Source of the DNA: Verrucomicrobiota bacterium
Lineage (GTDB): Bacteria; Verrucomicrobiota; Verrucomicrobiia; Opitutales; Seribacteraceae
Reading direction: 5' to 3'
Assembly: GCA_014382645.1 (NCBI GenBank)
Contig: JACNJI010000317.1
Location: 1-6,296 of the forward strand
Length of the DNA stretch: 6,296 bases
The notes beneath the pieces were generated by a model. The model ran no database searches and was not told the origin of the DNA. It was given only the letters and a program-made list of their open reading frames with translations. Shown piece by piece: positions 1-6,296 of the stretch. The position numbers were made by a program, and so were the translations under genes. Position 1 is the first letter of the stretch. Every line of letters begins with the position of its first letter.

Positions 1-53
1 GTCTGGTTGAACCTTGCCGACCGGTCTTGACGCTTTTGCGAGGCGGTTTGTGC

Positions 54-830
54 TTAGTCGGGTGTGAGGTCTGCGAAAAGTTCGTAGTTGAGGTCCATTT
101 GTCGATCGTCTTCCAGTTCTTGGTGGCGTGCGGGGGGGGCGTTTTCTTCCCATTTGTCGAAGAGGGTGGGGGGTTCGGGGATTTCTATGTCGTCGTAAAG
201 TGCAAGGTGTCGTGTGGCCGGCATCCAATTACGATGGGGTGCCTTGTGCTGAACCATGAGCATGAAGGGCTTGTCGCCCTTGCGCTTGCTCTTGAGCCAA
301 TCGACGGCGAGGTCGGTGACGACATCGGTGCAATAACCGTCTATCCGACGTTTACCGTCTGGAAAAATCATGTCGGGGTTGTAGTAAAGACCTTGGCCCG
401 GGAGGACCGCCCAGTCGTCGAAGCCTTTAGGATTACCGCGGAGGTGGCTTTTGCCGTAAATGGCTGTCTGGTAGCCAGCCTTCTGGAGGAGCTTGGGAAA
501 AGTTTGTTGATTCCAGTCGAAGGTGTTTCCGTTGTTCATGAATCCGTTCTTGTGACTGTGCTTGCCGGTTTGGATGACGGCGCGGCTGGGACCGCAGATC
601 GAGTTCGTACAGAAACTGTTTTCAAAGAGCATTCCCTGAGCGGCGAGTTTGTCTATGTTGGGGGTGGGGTTGACGGATTTTAGCCAACCTTCGTAAGCGC
701 CTATTGCGTGAGGTGCATGGTCGTCGCTAAACACGAATAAGATATTCGGACGCTTTTCGGCGGATGATGTGACTAGATGGAGTGCAACCGAAGCAAGGAT
801 GAGAAATGTCGAAATACTTTTGGTTTTCAT
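54..830 (-). CDS. Secreted sulfatase (formylglycine-dependent), truncated at about half length by an in-frame stop
   Basis: Exported type I sulfatase that would hydrolyse sulfate esters, probably on a glycan. The 258 residues begin with a signal peptide (about 1-24, ending near SSA). Then come the metal-binding SDD (D36, D37) and the perfect signature [11 protein letters not shown] at 79-89, whose Cys79 would be converted to formylglycine. YGKSHL follows (K127, H129) and then KAPH (H199). The TNSICGPSR context and the GFDDW block resemble N-acetylglucosamine-6-sulfatase/heparan-type sulfatases, but the substrate is not assignable. Family members usually run about 450-550 residues. This frame stops at TAA 54-56, before the second metal-binding motif (DxG/DNG) and the C-terminal lysine, so the product is probably inactive. 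The same frame is open again from base 53 to the window edge, and its residues (such as QDRSARFNQ) resemble a family continuation, suggesting a nonsense mutation or sequence error. No Shine-Dalgarno is visible. The gene diverges from the cluster at 999. Confidence 0.88.
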   Translation of the reverse strand: MKTKSISTFLILASVALHLVTSSAEKRPNILFVFSDDHAPHAIGAYEGWLKSVNPTPNIDKLAAQGMLFENSFCTNSICGPSRAVIQTGKHSHKNGFMNNGNTFDWNQQTFPKLLQKAGYQTAIYGKSHLRGNPKGFDDWAVLPGQGLYYNPDMIFPDGKRRIDGYCTDVVTDLAVDWLKSKRKGDKPFMLMVQHKAPHRNWMPATRHLALYDDIEIPEPPTLFDKWEENAPPARHQELEDDRQMDLNYELFADLTPD

Positions 831-879
831 ATCACTTGAAATGTAAAGAATGTTCCTTTTCTGCGAGCCTTATTTACTG

Positions 880-920
880 GGACGTTTTCATTGGTCGTGA
901 TCGACATAGGCTTAACGTCC
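880..920. promoter_or_regulatory. Nested inverted repeat, candidate operator
   Basis: The outer arms are GGACGTT (880-886) and AACGTCC (914-920), perfect 7-bp complements. Inside them lies GTCG-TGAT-CGAC (894-905), whose arms are also perfectly complementary. The two symmetry centres are half a base apart (900 and 899.5), so the element is nearly concentric. The position between divergent genes suits a regulator that binds as a dimer. The RNA form would be a weak interrupted stem with no T-run, so it is not a terminator. Function is inferred only from symmetry and location. Confidence 0.35.
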
Positions 921-924
921 TCCC

Positions 925-942
925 TGTTTTTTATAAAAAACA
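925..942. promoter_or_regulatory. Perfect 18-bp AT-rich palindrome upstream of the cupredoxin cluster
   Basis: TGTTTTTTATAAAAAACA is identical to its own reverse complement and lies 56 bp before the ATG at 999. A TG-N14-CA palindrome is a common shape for a dimeric repressor or activator site. It could also contribute an AT-rich promoter element. The six-T and six-A runs mean part of the symmetry could be compositional. It follows the nested dyad by only 4 bp, so the two could form one composite control site. Confidence 0.35.
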
Positions 943-998
943 TTTGTGTTCTCTATTGCATGTTTAATTAATTCCCTTCGGTATCACACCTTTTCGTT

Positions 999-2591
999 AT
1001 GAACCTATCATCATTCCTCTGTTCCTCCGCCCTACTTGCAGTAGCTGGGTTGCAAGTTAACGCCCAAAAGCCTCCCAAAGGTTTTGAAAAGATCGATCAA
1101 GAGATCGTCATAAGCACTATGGAAGCTCAAATGAAATACGACGTTCGCAGTTTCAGCGTTAAGCCGAACGCCAACGTTAAGCTTGTTTTCAAGAACCCGG
1201 ACGCACTTCCTCACAACCTCATCATTTGCACTCCGGGCAAAAAGAAAGGCGGCGACAGGGGCCGGGAGGTCGTGGACGCCGTCTTGAAACTAGGCGACAA
1301 GGGAGTTGAGCAGAACTGGGAACCCAAGGGGCATCCTCGCATCCTCGTGAGTTCCGGTATGGTTCAGCCGAAAAAGGAAGTGATCCTCTATTTCAAGGCT
1401 CCAAAAAAAGAGGGTGATTATCCCTACATCTGTACTTTCCCCGGTCATTTTCAGCTGATGAACGGCGTTATGGGAGTCTCTCGCTTGGCCAACCCCATCA
1501 CCAACCTGACTTACAAGTTTTTTCATGGCGGCTGGGATAAAATGCCCGATTTCTCAAAGATGGAACCAAAGAAAACAGGTGTTCTTGCCAGTGGTCTCTT
1601 TGATATCTCGCCCCGGGACAAGGGGGATGATTTCGGTTTCGTCTTTACTGGAGAAATCGAATGCCCGAAGGACGGGAAATACACTTTCGTCACTTCTTCG
1701 GATGACGGTTCCCAGTTGCTCATTGATGGCAAACTCGTCGTGGACAACGATGGTGTTCATGGTGTTCAGAGTCGTTCCGGTTCCGTTACGCTCAAGAAAG
1801 GTAAGCGATCCATCGAGGTGCGTTTCTTCGAGAAGAGCGGGGGAGAGGAGTTGTCCGTAGGTTGGTCAGGTCCCGGGATCAAGAACCAAGCCCTCTCAAA
1901 GAGTTCTCCCGGCGGAGGAGGCGAGGAAGCTATTGGACTACTTGTCGAACCTCCCGAAGGCGAAGCCTCCGTTTATCGTAATTTCATAAATGGCGCAGGT
2001 CCCAGAGCCATTGGGGTGGGCTATCACGAAGGTGTGAACCTTGCTTTTGATGCAAACAACCTACGCCTAGCCATGATCTGGCAAGGCGACTTTATCGACG
2101 GAGCTCGACACTGGAAGGGTCGCGGGGCTGGTTATCAACCTCCGGCGGGAGAGGCTGTGATCAAGTTCCCGGAGGGTGTTGCCTTCGCTACTTTGGAAAG
2201 CTCTGACACGGCTTGGCCTAAAGCCGAATATCGAACAAAGGATTTCCGCTTTCGCGGGTACGTGCTAGATAAAAGTCAGCGTCCGACCTTCAAGTACGAG
2301 CGCGGAGGAGTTGCCATTGAAGATACTCCTCTTCCAGTTTCTGGGGCTGAAGGTGAGTTCGGGCAAATCAAGCGCGTCATCAAACTGAAAGCCAAGGATG
2401 CACCGGCCAATCTCTACTTCCGCATCGCACAAGGTGGTTTTGAGAAAAAGGGCGACACTTTTCAAAGCAGCGAACTTTCCGTCACCGTGAAAGGAGCGAA
2501 TCCTTCCGTTCAAGCCGGCGATCTCCGAGTTCCCATTAGCTTCAAGGGTGGAACCGCAGAATTCGAAGTCACCTACGCTTGGGCCAACTGA
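999..2591 (+). CDS. Secreted cupredoxin (azurin/plastocyanin-like) - PA14 domain protein
   Basis: This 530-residue exported protein has a signal peptide at about 1-22 (ending VNA). Residues about 35-162 form a type-1 copper domain. PHN supplies His72 and the loop CTFPGHFQLM supplies Cys145, His150 and Met154, the complete azurin-like ligand set, so one-electron transfer is likely. Residues about 168-292 are a PA14 beta-barrel, recognised by SSDDGSQLLIDGK, VVDNDGVHG, the FFEKSGGEELSVGW block and GPG; PA14 often contacts carbohydrates. A PGGGGEE linker (304-310) leads to a beta-rich C-terminal region (about 311-530) with GAGPRAIGVGY and RFRGYVLD. I have seen this region in PVC-phylum haem/propeller proteins, but I cannot name its domain. 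No CxxCH haem motif is present. It is the first gene of the rightward cluster, 34 bp before the propeller gene. The ATG at 999 is chosen because it gives the signal peptide. No Shine-Dalgarno is visible. Confidence 0.87.
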   Translation: MNLSSFLCSSALLAVAGLQVNAQKPPKGFEKIDQEIVISTMEAQMKYDVRSFSVKPNANVKLVFKNPDALPHNLIICTPGKKKGGDRGREVVDAVLKLGDKGVEQNWEPKGHPRILVSSGMVQPKKEVILYFKAPKKEGDYPYICTFPGHFQLMNGVMGVSRLANPITNLTYKFFHGGWDKMPDFSKMEPKKTGVLASGLFDISPRDKGDDFGFVFTGEIECPKDGKYTFVTSSDDGSQLLIDGKLVVDNDGVHGVQSRSGSVTLKKGKRSIEVRFFEKSGGEELSVGWSGPGIKNQALSKSSPGGGGEEAIGLLVEPPEGEASVYRNFINGAGPRAIGVGYHEGVNLAFDANNLRLAMIWQGDFIDGARHWKGRGAGYQPPAGEAVIKFPEGVAFATLESSDTAWPKAEYRTKDFRFRGYVLDKSQRPTFKYERGGVAIEDTPLPVSGAEGEFGQIKRVIKLKAKDAPANLYFRIAQGGFEKKGDTFQSSELSVTVKGANPSVQAGDLRVPISFKGGTAEFEVTYAWAN

Positions 2592-2625
2592 TTTGCTCCA
2601 ACTCTTAATTTTAAATAAAGTGATT

Positions 2626-4101
2626 ATGATGAAGAAGTCGCCTGTGTTTTCGGCTGTTCTAGCCTCGATGCTTTCCATCTCTGTTTCTTTCGCCCAGCCT
2701 GTGGAATCGGACTATTATCCCATCACGACAATTCCGTTGCCCGAGGGCGAAGTGATAGAAGTGAGCGGTATCGACATATTGCCCGGAAATAAGGTGGCCA
2801 TCGCTTCACGCCGTGGTGACATCTTTGTCGGGGAGGATCTTTTCGGGGAAGACCCCGAACCCAAATGGAGCCTCTTCGCTCGAGGTCTGCACGAAGTGCT
2901 CGGCATAGCCTGGAAGGACGGTTGGCTCTACCTTACGCAGCGTCCCGAGGTTTCCCGTATCAAGGACAGCGATGGCGATGGCCGAGCCGACGTATTCGAG
3001 ACTCTTGGAGACGGGTGGGGCATCAATGGCGACTACCACGAGTACGCTTTTGGCACGCGTCACGACAAGGATGGTAATATTTGGGTAGTCCTTTGCCTCA
3101 CGGGCTCCGGCGGAGCCGATGACAAGAGCCCCTTTCGCGGTTGGTGCATGCGGGTAACTCCTGATGGCAAGACGATTCCAACCGGTTATGGCATCCGTTC
3201 TCCCGGCGGCATAGGCTTCAATCACCTTGGCGATGTTTTCTATTGCGATAACCAAGGACTCTGGAACGGTTCCAGTTCCCTCAAGCATCTTCGCCCCGGG
3301 GGATTTCAAGGTAATCCAACCGGCAACAAGTACTTCGCCCTCACCGATGCGCTCGGGCCCAAGCCACCCGACCCAAAGGACGGAAGCCGGATTGAGGTCG
3401 AACGATCAAAAGTGCCCGACCTTGTACCTCCTCCCATAGTTCTTCCCCACGGCAAGATGGGCAATTCGCCTGCCGGTATCGAGTGTGATGAAACGGGTGG
3501 GAAGTTCGGCCCCTTCGCCAACCAACTCTTCGTTTCCGAACAGACCCACTCAAAGGTACATCGGGTGTTCCTTGAAAAGGTTAATGGCTTTTACCAAGGA
3601 GCGGCTTTCCCTTTTCTCAAAGGATTTGGATCGGGCAATATCGTCGCCAGATTCGCTGTGGACGGTAGCATGTTCACTGGTGGAACCAATCGTGGATGGG
3701 GTTCGCATGGCAAGAATCCCTTTTCTTTCCAGCGTGTGAATTGGACGGGTAAAGTTCCTTTCGAAGTACACGAAATGCGAGCCAAGGCAGATGGCTTTGA
3801 ACTAACTTTTACACAAGCTGCAGATCCTGTATCTCTTGAGAAGATCTCTTCCTACACAATGGAAGCTTATACCTATATCTATAAGAGTGGTTACGGAAGC
3901 CCTGTGGTGGACAAGACCATACCTTCAATTAAAAAGGCAGTGTCCGGCAAAGATGGCAAAAGCGTAAGGATTCACATAGAGGGCCTCGTCAAGGGTAACG
4001 TCCACGAATTGAAGATGCCCGGCATTCGTCTTAAGGGCTCGGAGCAACCTCTCCTTCATGACGTAGCCTATTACACCCTGAACGAAATCCCCAAAGGCTG
4101 A
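2626..4101 (+). CDS. Secreted beta-propeller protein, sugar-dehydrogenase/NHL-like (PVC membrane-bound dehydrogenase type)
   Basis: The protein is 491 residues from the ATG at 2626; a second ATG follows at once at 2629. This start is preferred over an in-frame ATG at 2548, which would overlap the previous gene and bury the signal peptide MMKKSPVFSAVLASMLSISV (cleavage after SFA, about residue 23). Repeated blade-like segments follow: VSGIDILPGNKVAIASRRGDI (about 46-66), a calcium-loop-like DSDGDGRAD (114-122), HDKDGNIWV (146-154), GDVFYCDNQGLWNG (202-215), GNSPAGIECD (279-288) and NQLFVSEQTHSKVHRV (299-314). The last ~120 residues (about 372-491) form a separate domain with SYTYxY-like, VHELKMPGI and HDVAYYTLN elements, typical of the large PVC propeller proteins. 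The fold resembles soluble PQQ glucose/sorbosone dehydrogenases, so sugar or alcohol oxidation is possible, but catalytic and cofactor residues are not established. It lies between the cupredoxin and sulfatase genes. Confidence 0.82.
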   Translation: MMKKSPVFSAVLASMLSISVSFAQPVESDYYPITTIPLPEGEVIEVSGIDILPGNKVAIASRRGDIFVGEDLFGEDPEPKWSLFARGLHEVLGIAWKDGWLYLTQRPEVSRIKDSDGDGRADVFETLGDGWGINGDYHEYAFGTRHDKDGNIWVVLCLTGSGGADDKSPFRGWCMRVTPDGKTIPTGYGIRSPGGIGFNHLGDVFYCDNQGLWNGSSSLKHLRPGGFQGNPTGNKYFALTDALGPKPPDPKDGSRIEVERSKVPDLVPPPIVLPHGKMGNSPAGIECDETGGKFGPFANQLFVSEQTHSKVHRVFLEKVNGFYQGAAFPFLKGFGSGNIVARFAVDGSMFTGGTNRGWGSHGKNPFSFQRVNWTGKVPFEVHEMRAKADGFELTFTQAADPVSLEKISSYTMEAYTYIYKSGYGSPVVDKTIPSIKKAVSGKDGKSVRIHIEGLVKGNVHELKMPGIRLKGSEQPLLHDVAYYTLNEIPKG

Positions 4102-4140
4102 ATCGCCAAGATTCTAGAATTCTGCTTTTAGCTGATTAAT

Positions 4141-5502
4141 ATGAAGATTAAATTGGTGTTGATCGGCCTTATGGCTTTTGTGTCTGCGTGTTTTCTTGTT
4201 GCAGCGAAAAAATCGCCCAACGTCGTTCTTATCCTGTCCGATGACCAATCTTGGACCGATTATGGATTTATGGGACATGATGCGATCGCGACTCCTCATC
4301 TTGATAAATTAGCCAAGGAAAGCGTCCTCTTCCGTCGCGGTTACGTGCCCACTGCTCTATGTCGCCCCTCTCTTGCCACTTTGATTACGGGACACTTTGC
4401 CCATCGTCACGGCGTAACGGGCAACGATCCTTCTCCTAAGTATGCCGACCGAAATTCCAAACTCTACACTGAGCGTAGAGCGAAGCTGATTTCATACCTC
4501 GATAAGTTCGACACGATGCCGGATTTGCTTGGTAAACAAGGCTACCTCAGCCATCAAAGCGGAAAGTGGTGGGAGGGTTCCTTCGCTCACGGTGGCTTTA
4601 CTCATGGGATGACTCGAGGTTTCCCAAAACCCGGTGGTCGACATGGCGACGACGGTCTCAAGATAGGTCGCTCGGGAATGGAACCGATAGAGACTTTCGT
4701 CGATCATGCGGTGTCCAAAGACAAGCCCTTCTTCCTTTGGTATGCTCCATTTCTTCCGCACACTCCTCACAATCCGCCAACCCGTTTATTTGCCAAGTAC
4801 CGCAAAGATGGTCGCCCGGTTAGTATCGCAAAGTACTATGCCATGTGCGATTGGTTTGACGAAACCTGTGGGCAACTCATCAATTACCTTGAAAAGAAGA
4901 AAGTTCGGGACGACACCCTCATCGTTTACGTCACCGATAACGGTTGGATACAAAATCCCGCTCGTAACGGGTACGCTCCTCGCTCCAAGCAAACTCCCTA
5001 CGAAGGCGGAATTCGCACCCCGATCATGTTTTCTTGGCCTAACGGTGGTATCAAGCCCGCGGACCGCCCCGAATTAGTCTCAAGCATCGACATCGTTCCG
5101 ACTATTCTTGCCGCCGCAAATGCCACCATTCCCGGAGATCTGCCCGGATTGAACCTTCTCGGTAACTTGCAGAAAAATTCACCCATCGAGCGCAAGGGGG
5201 TTTTCGGAGAAAGTTTCGCTCATGATATCGCCGATGTGGAGAAACCGGAAGCCTCGCTTCTTTTCCGTTGGCGGATAGAGGGCAAATGGAAGCTTCTTTT
5301 AACTTACGATGGCGAAGTGAATCGGTATAAGAGCACACACCCTCGAACCGAGAAGCGTCCACAACTTTTCGACCTGTCCAAGGATCCCCATGAAAATAAC
5401 AATCTTGCAGGCAAGCACCCCGAGGTCGTCGCCGATCTCGCTGCCAAGATTGCCGCATGGTGGCCGGTCAAGGAACGAAAGTTCATTACCAAATACAATT
5501 GA
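4141..5502 (+). CDS. Secreted sulfatase (formylglycine-dependent type I), complete
   Basis: This full-length 453-residue sulfatase hydrolyses sulfate esters outside the cytoplasm. The N-terminus (1-22, hydrophobic from about residue 5) is an export signal, with cleavage after VAA or lipid attachment at Cys17 in a lipobox-like VSAC. Metal ligands D34 and D35 (SDDQ) are followed by the active-site signature CRPSLATLITG (74-84), with Cys74 as the formylglycine precursor. Next come GKWW (K142), LPHTPH (H207, H210), TDNG (D266, N267) and SKQTPYEGGIRTP (K283). The C-terminus has the usual LFDLSKDPHENNNLAG block (409-424). The arginine of the common CxPSR signature is replaced by leucine, with arginine one residue after the cysteine. 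I associate CRPSLxTxxTG with a widespread planctomycete/verrucomicrobial sulfatase group. It is the last gene of the rightward cluster, 39 bp after the propeller gene, and ends just before a terminator. Substrate unknown; no maturase is in the window. Confidence 0.95.
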   Translation: MKIKLVLIGLMAFVSACFLVAAKKSPNVVLILSDDQSWTDYGFMGHDAIATPHLDKLAKESVLFRRGYVPTALCRPSLATLITGHFAHRHGVTGNDPSPKYADRNSKLYTERRAKLISYLDKFDTMPDLLGKQGYLSHQSGKWWEGSFAHGGFTHGMTRGFPKPGGRHGDDGLKIGRSGMEPIETFVDHAVSKDKPFFLWYAPFLPHTPHNPPTRLFAKYRKDGRPVSIAKYYAMCDWFDETCGQLINYLEKKKVRDDTLIVYVTDNGWIQNPARNGYAPRSKQTPYEGGIRTPIMFSWPNGGIKPADRPELVSSIDIVPTILAAANATIPGDLPGLNLLGNLQKNSPIERKGVFGESFAHDIADVEKPEASLLFRWRIEGKWKLLLTYDGEVNRYKSTHPRTEKRPQLFDLSKDPHENNNLAGKHPEVVADLAAKIAAWWPVKERKFITKYN

Positions 5503-5544
5503 TAGCGTAACCGGACTCCTAGTTTAAACCACTAATGGTTCAAC

Positions 5545-5568
5545 CCGATTTTGAGAGTCGGTTTTTTT
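5545..5568 (+). terminator. Rho-independent terminator of the rightward cluster
   Basis: The stem CCGATT (5545-5550) pairs with AGTCGG (5556-5561), including one T-G wobble, around the loop TTGAG. It is followed directly by seven Ts (5562-5568). It begins 42 bp after the stop codon of the second sulfatase, so it would end transcription of the 999-5502 cluster. A second hairpin, AACCA-CTAA-TGGTT (5527-5540), lies just upstream and may strengthen it. On the other strand neither hairpin is followed by a T-run, so this signal does not obviously serve the convergent gene ending at 5573. Confidence 0.72.
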
Positions 5569-5572
5569 CGGC

Positions 5573-6296
5573 TCAATCCCCCAGAAACAAAGGTCTCAAA
5601 GGTTGCCCGGCAAGTAATTTGCGGCGGATTTCGTCGTGATGCGCCCTGTAATAGTAGAAGGACACTTTCTGTGAGTGGTGGCCCAAGCAAAATTGGAAGT
5701 AGATTCTTTCGACACTTGAGGAAGTGTTGGATTTTGGCCAATTTGCATCTCGAATTGCCAATGGGTTAACCACGAATGAAATTTCTTCATTGGGTTTTAG
5801 TTCCACGGCTTCCGTCGGATAGGAAATTCCCTTAGATCCAGGCAACTTGAAAGCCTTTCCTTTTATAATCACAACGAGGCTTTCCTTCCAGAGTATCCGT
5901 TTATCCGTCCTTCGGAGCACGGGAAGTGTGACAGGTTGGTCGGTGAAGTTTGAAACAGTTAGGCGTATTTCACCATCCCCATCCCTATTGAGGTTAGTCA
6001 CGAAAACCGAGGGTACCTTGGTAATCGCCATAGTTGCCTTTTCGTTCCACTCAAACGACGGTCGACCAGTCCTGCTACACGAGAAGGAACCTTCTTTCGG
6101 CACGACCTTCTTAGGCCATTTGTATTGCAACTTTGCCCATGGCGAAAGAATTTCTCCTTCTTCGGCTATCCATCCATAAGGCAAGGTACACTCGAACCTG
6201 ACTTCTTTTTCTCTAGCATCACTGATCGGTTCCCATCCCAGAAACCGGAAAGTAGTTCCCTCTTTCGCTAATGCGACGAAACTCCTCGTCTGATTT
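5573..6296 (-). CDS. Unrecognised protein, 3' part of a gene running off the right edge
   Basis: About 240 residues are visible. The frame is open from the TGA at 5573-5575 to the last bases of the window, so the 5' end is missing. A TTG at 6182-6184 could start a 203-residue product, but the 37 upstream codons contain no stop and read as normal protein (including TTFRFLGWEPISDARE), so a start beyond the window is more likely. I recognise no family. The middle (visible residues about 95-190) alternates hydrophobic and polar residues in the manner of an Ig-like beta-sandwich: VFVTNLNRDGDGEIRLTVSN, then TDQPVTLPVLRR, then VELKPNEEISFVVNP. The tail is basic, with RRKLLAGQPLRP near the end. Whether it is exported cannot be judged. 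It converges on the sulfatase cluster and ends 71 bp from it, so it is a separate transcription unit. It could be an extracellular beta-sandwich protein, but no activity is claimed. Confidence 0.72.
   Translation of the reverse strand, partial: NQTRSFVALAKEGTTFRFLGWEPISDAREKEVRFECTLPYGWIAEEGEILSPWAKLQYKWPKKVVPKEGSFSCSRTGRPSFEWNEKATMAITKVPSVFVTNLNRDGDGEIRLTVSNFTDQPVTLPVLRRTDKRILWKESLVVIIKGKAFKLPGSKGISYPTEAVELKPNEEISFVVNPLAIRDANWPKSNTSSSVERIYFQFCLGHHSQKVSFYYYRAHHDEIRRKLLAGQPLRPLFLGD

Larger units (their letters stand above)
831..998. promoter_or_regulatory. Divergent intergenic region between the truncated sulfatase and the cupredoxin cluster
   Basis: These 168 bp must contain the promoters of both divergent transcripts. 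The sequence is AT-rich toward the rightward gene. No strong sigma-70 pair stands out. The best rightward guess is TTGTGT (944-949) with ATTAAT (967-972), 17 bp apart, which is weak. Neither start codon (830 minus, 999 plus) has a purine-rich Shine-Dalgarno sequence in front of it. Two dyad-symmetric elements, listed separately, sit in the middle. I see no small ORF or RNA gene here. Confidence 0.5.

Noticed and set aside
132..180. G-rich plus-strand stretch that might form a G-quadruplex
   Set aside because: The G-runs are unevenly spaced, with a loop of about 26 bases, and are explained by proline codons of the sulfatase on the other strand.
27..683. A 218-codon plus-strand open frame opposite the truncated sulfatase
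   Set aside because: It is antisense to a clear sulfatase with intact motifs. Its translation shows no family features and there is no promoter or ribosome site, so it is a shadow frame.
2548..2625. An upstream in-frame ATG extending the propeller protein by 26 residues
   Set aside because: It would overlap the end of the preceding gene and place the signal peptide inside the protein. The ATG at 2626 gives a normal exported N-terminus.
2265..2678. A 137-codon minus-strand frame across the junction of the first two cluster genes
   Set aside because: It overlaps two well-supported plus-strand genes and its translation is not family-like.
4111..4120. ATTCTAGAAT palindrome between the propeller and second sulfatase genes
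   Set aside because: It is only 10 bp, has no loop or following T-run, and the gap is too short for a convincing promoter or terminator. The symmetry is probably chance.
5847..6179. A 110-codon plus-strand frame near the right end
   Set aside because: It is opposite the longer minus-strand frame that is open to the window edge and reads as plausible protein. The plus-strand translation looks random.

Overview
The window looks like marine-type PVC-superphylum DNA, most likely Verrucomicrobia or Planctomycetes. This is inferred from the genes, not from a marker. It carries two secreted sulfatases of different subtypes, a cupredoxin-PA14 protein, and a beta-propeller of the kind these phyla carry in large numbers in secreted polysaccharide-degradation and redox loci. 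Base composition is moderate, and none of the four visible starts has a clear Shine-Dalgarno sequence.

Layout. The left part (to 830, minus strand) is the N-terminal half of a sulfatase with a complete CGPSR active-site signature. Its frame is closed by a TAA at 54-56, well short of the usual family length, so the gene is probably broken. A 168-bp divergent intergenic region (831-998) holds a nested dyad (880-920) and a perfect 18-bp palindrome (925-942). Rightward from 999 runs a compact three-gene cluster with gaps of 34 and 39 bp: an exported azurin/plastocyanin-like domain joined to PA14 and a C-terminal beta-rich region (999-2591), an exported beta-propeller protein (2626-4101), and a complete second sulfatase (4141-5502). 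A rho-independent terminator (5545-5568) closes it. Converging from the right edge is the 3' part of an unrecognised gene on the minus strand (5573 to beyond 6296), whose frame stays open to the window end.

How it may work together (inference). All four recognised proteins begin with export signals. The sulfatases would remove sulfate esters from a polysaccharide or glycan. PA14 often mediates glycan contact. The propeller belongs to the sugar-dehydrogenase/NHL-like group, and the cupredoxin has a full type-1 copper ligand set, so it could accept electrons. A desulfation and oxidation module acting outside the cytoplasm is therefore plausible. No cytochrome c CxxCH motif, glycoside hydrolase, transporter, regulator or formylglycine-generating enzyme lies in the window, and no substrate can be named. 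I found no RNA genes, insertion sequences or CRISPR arrays.
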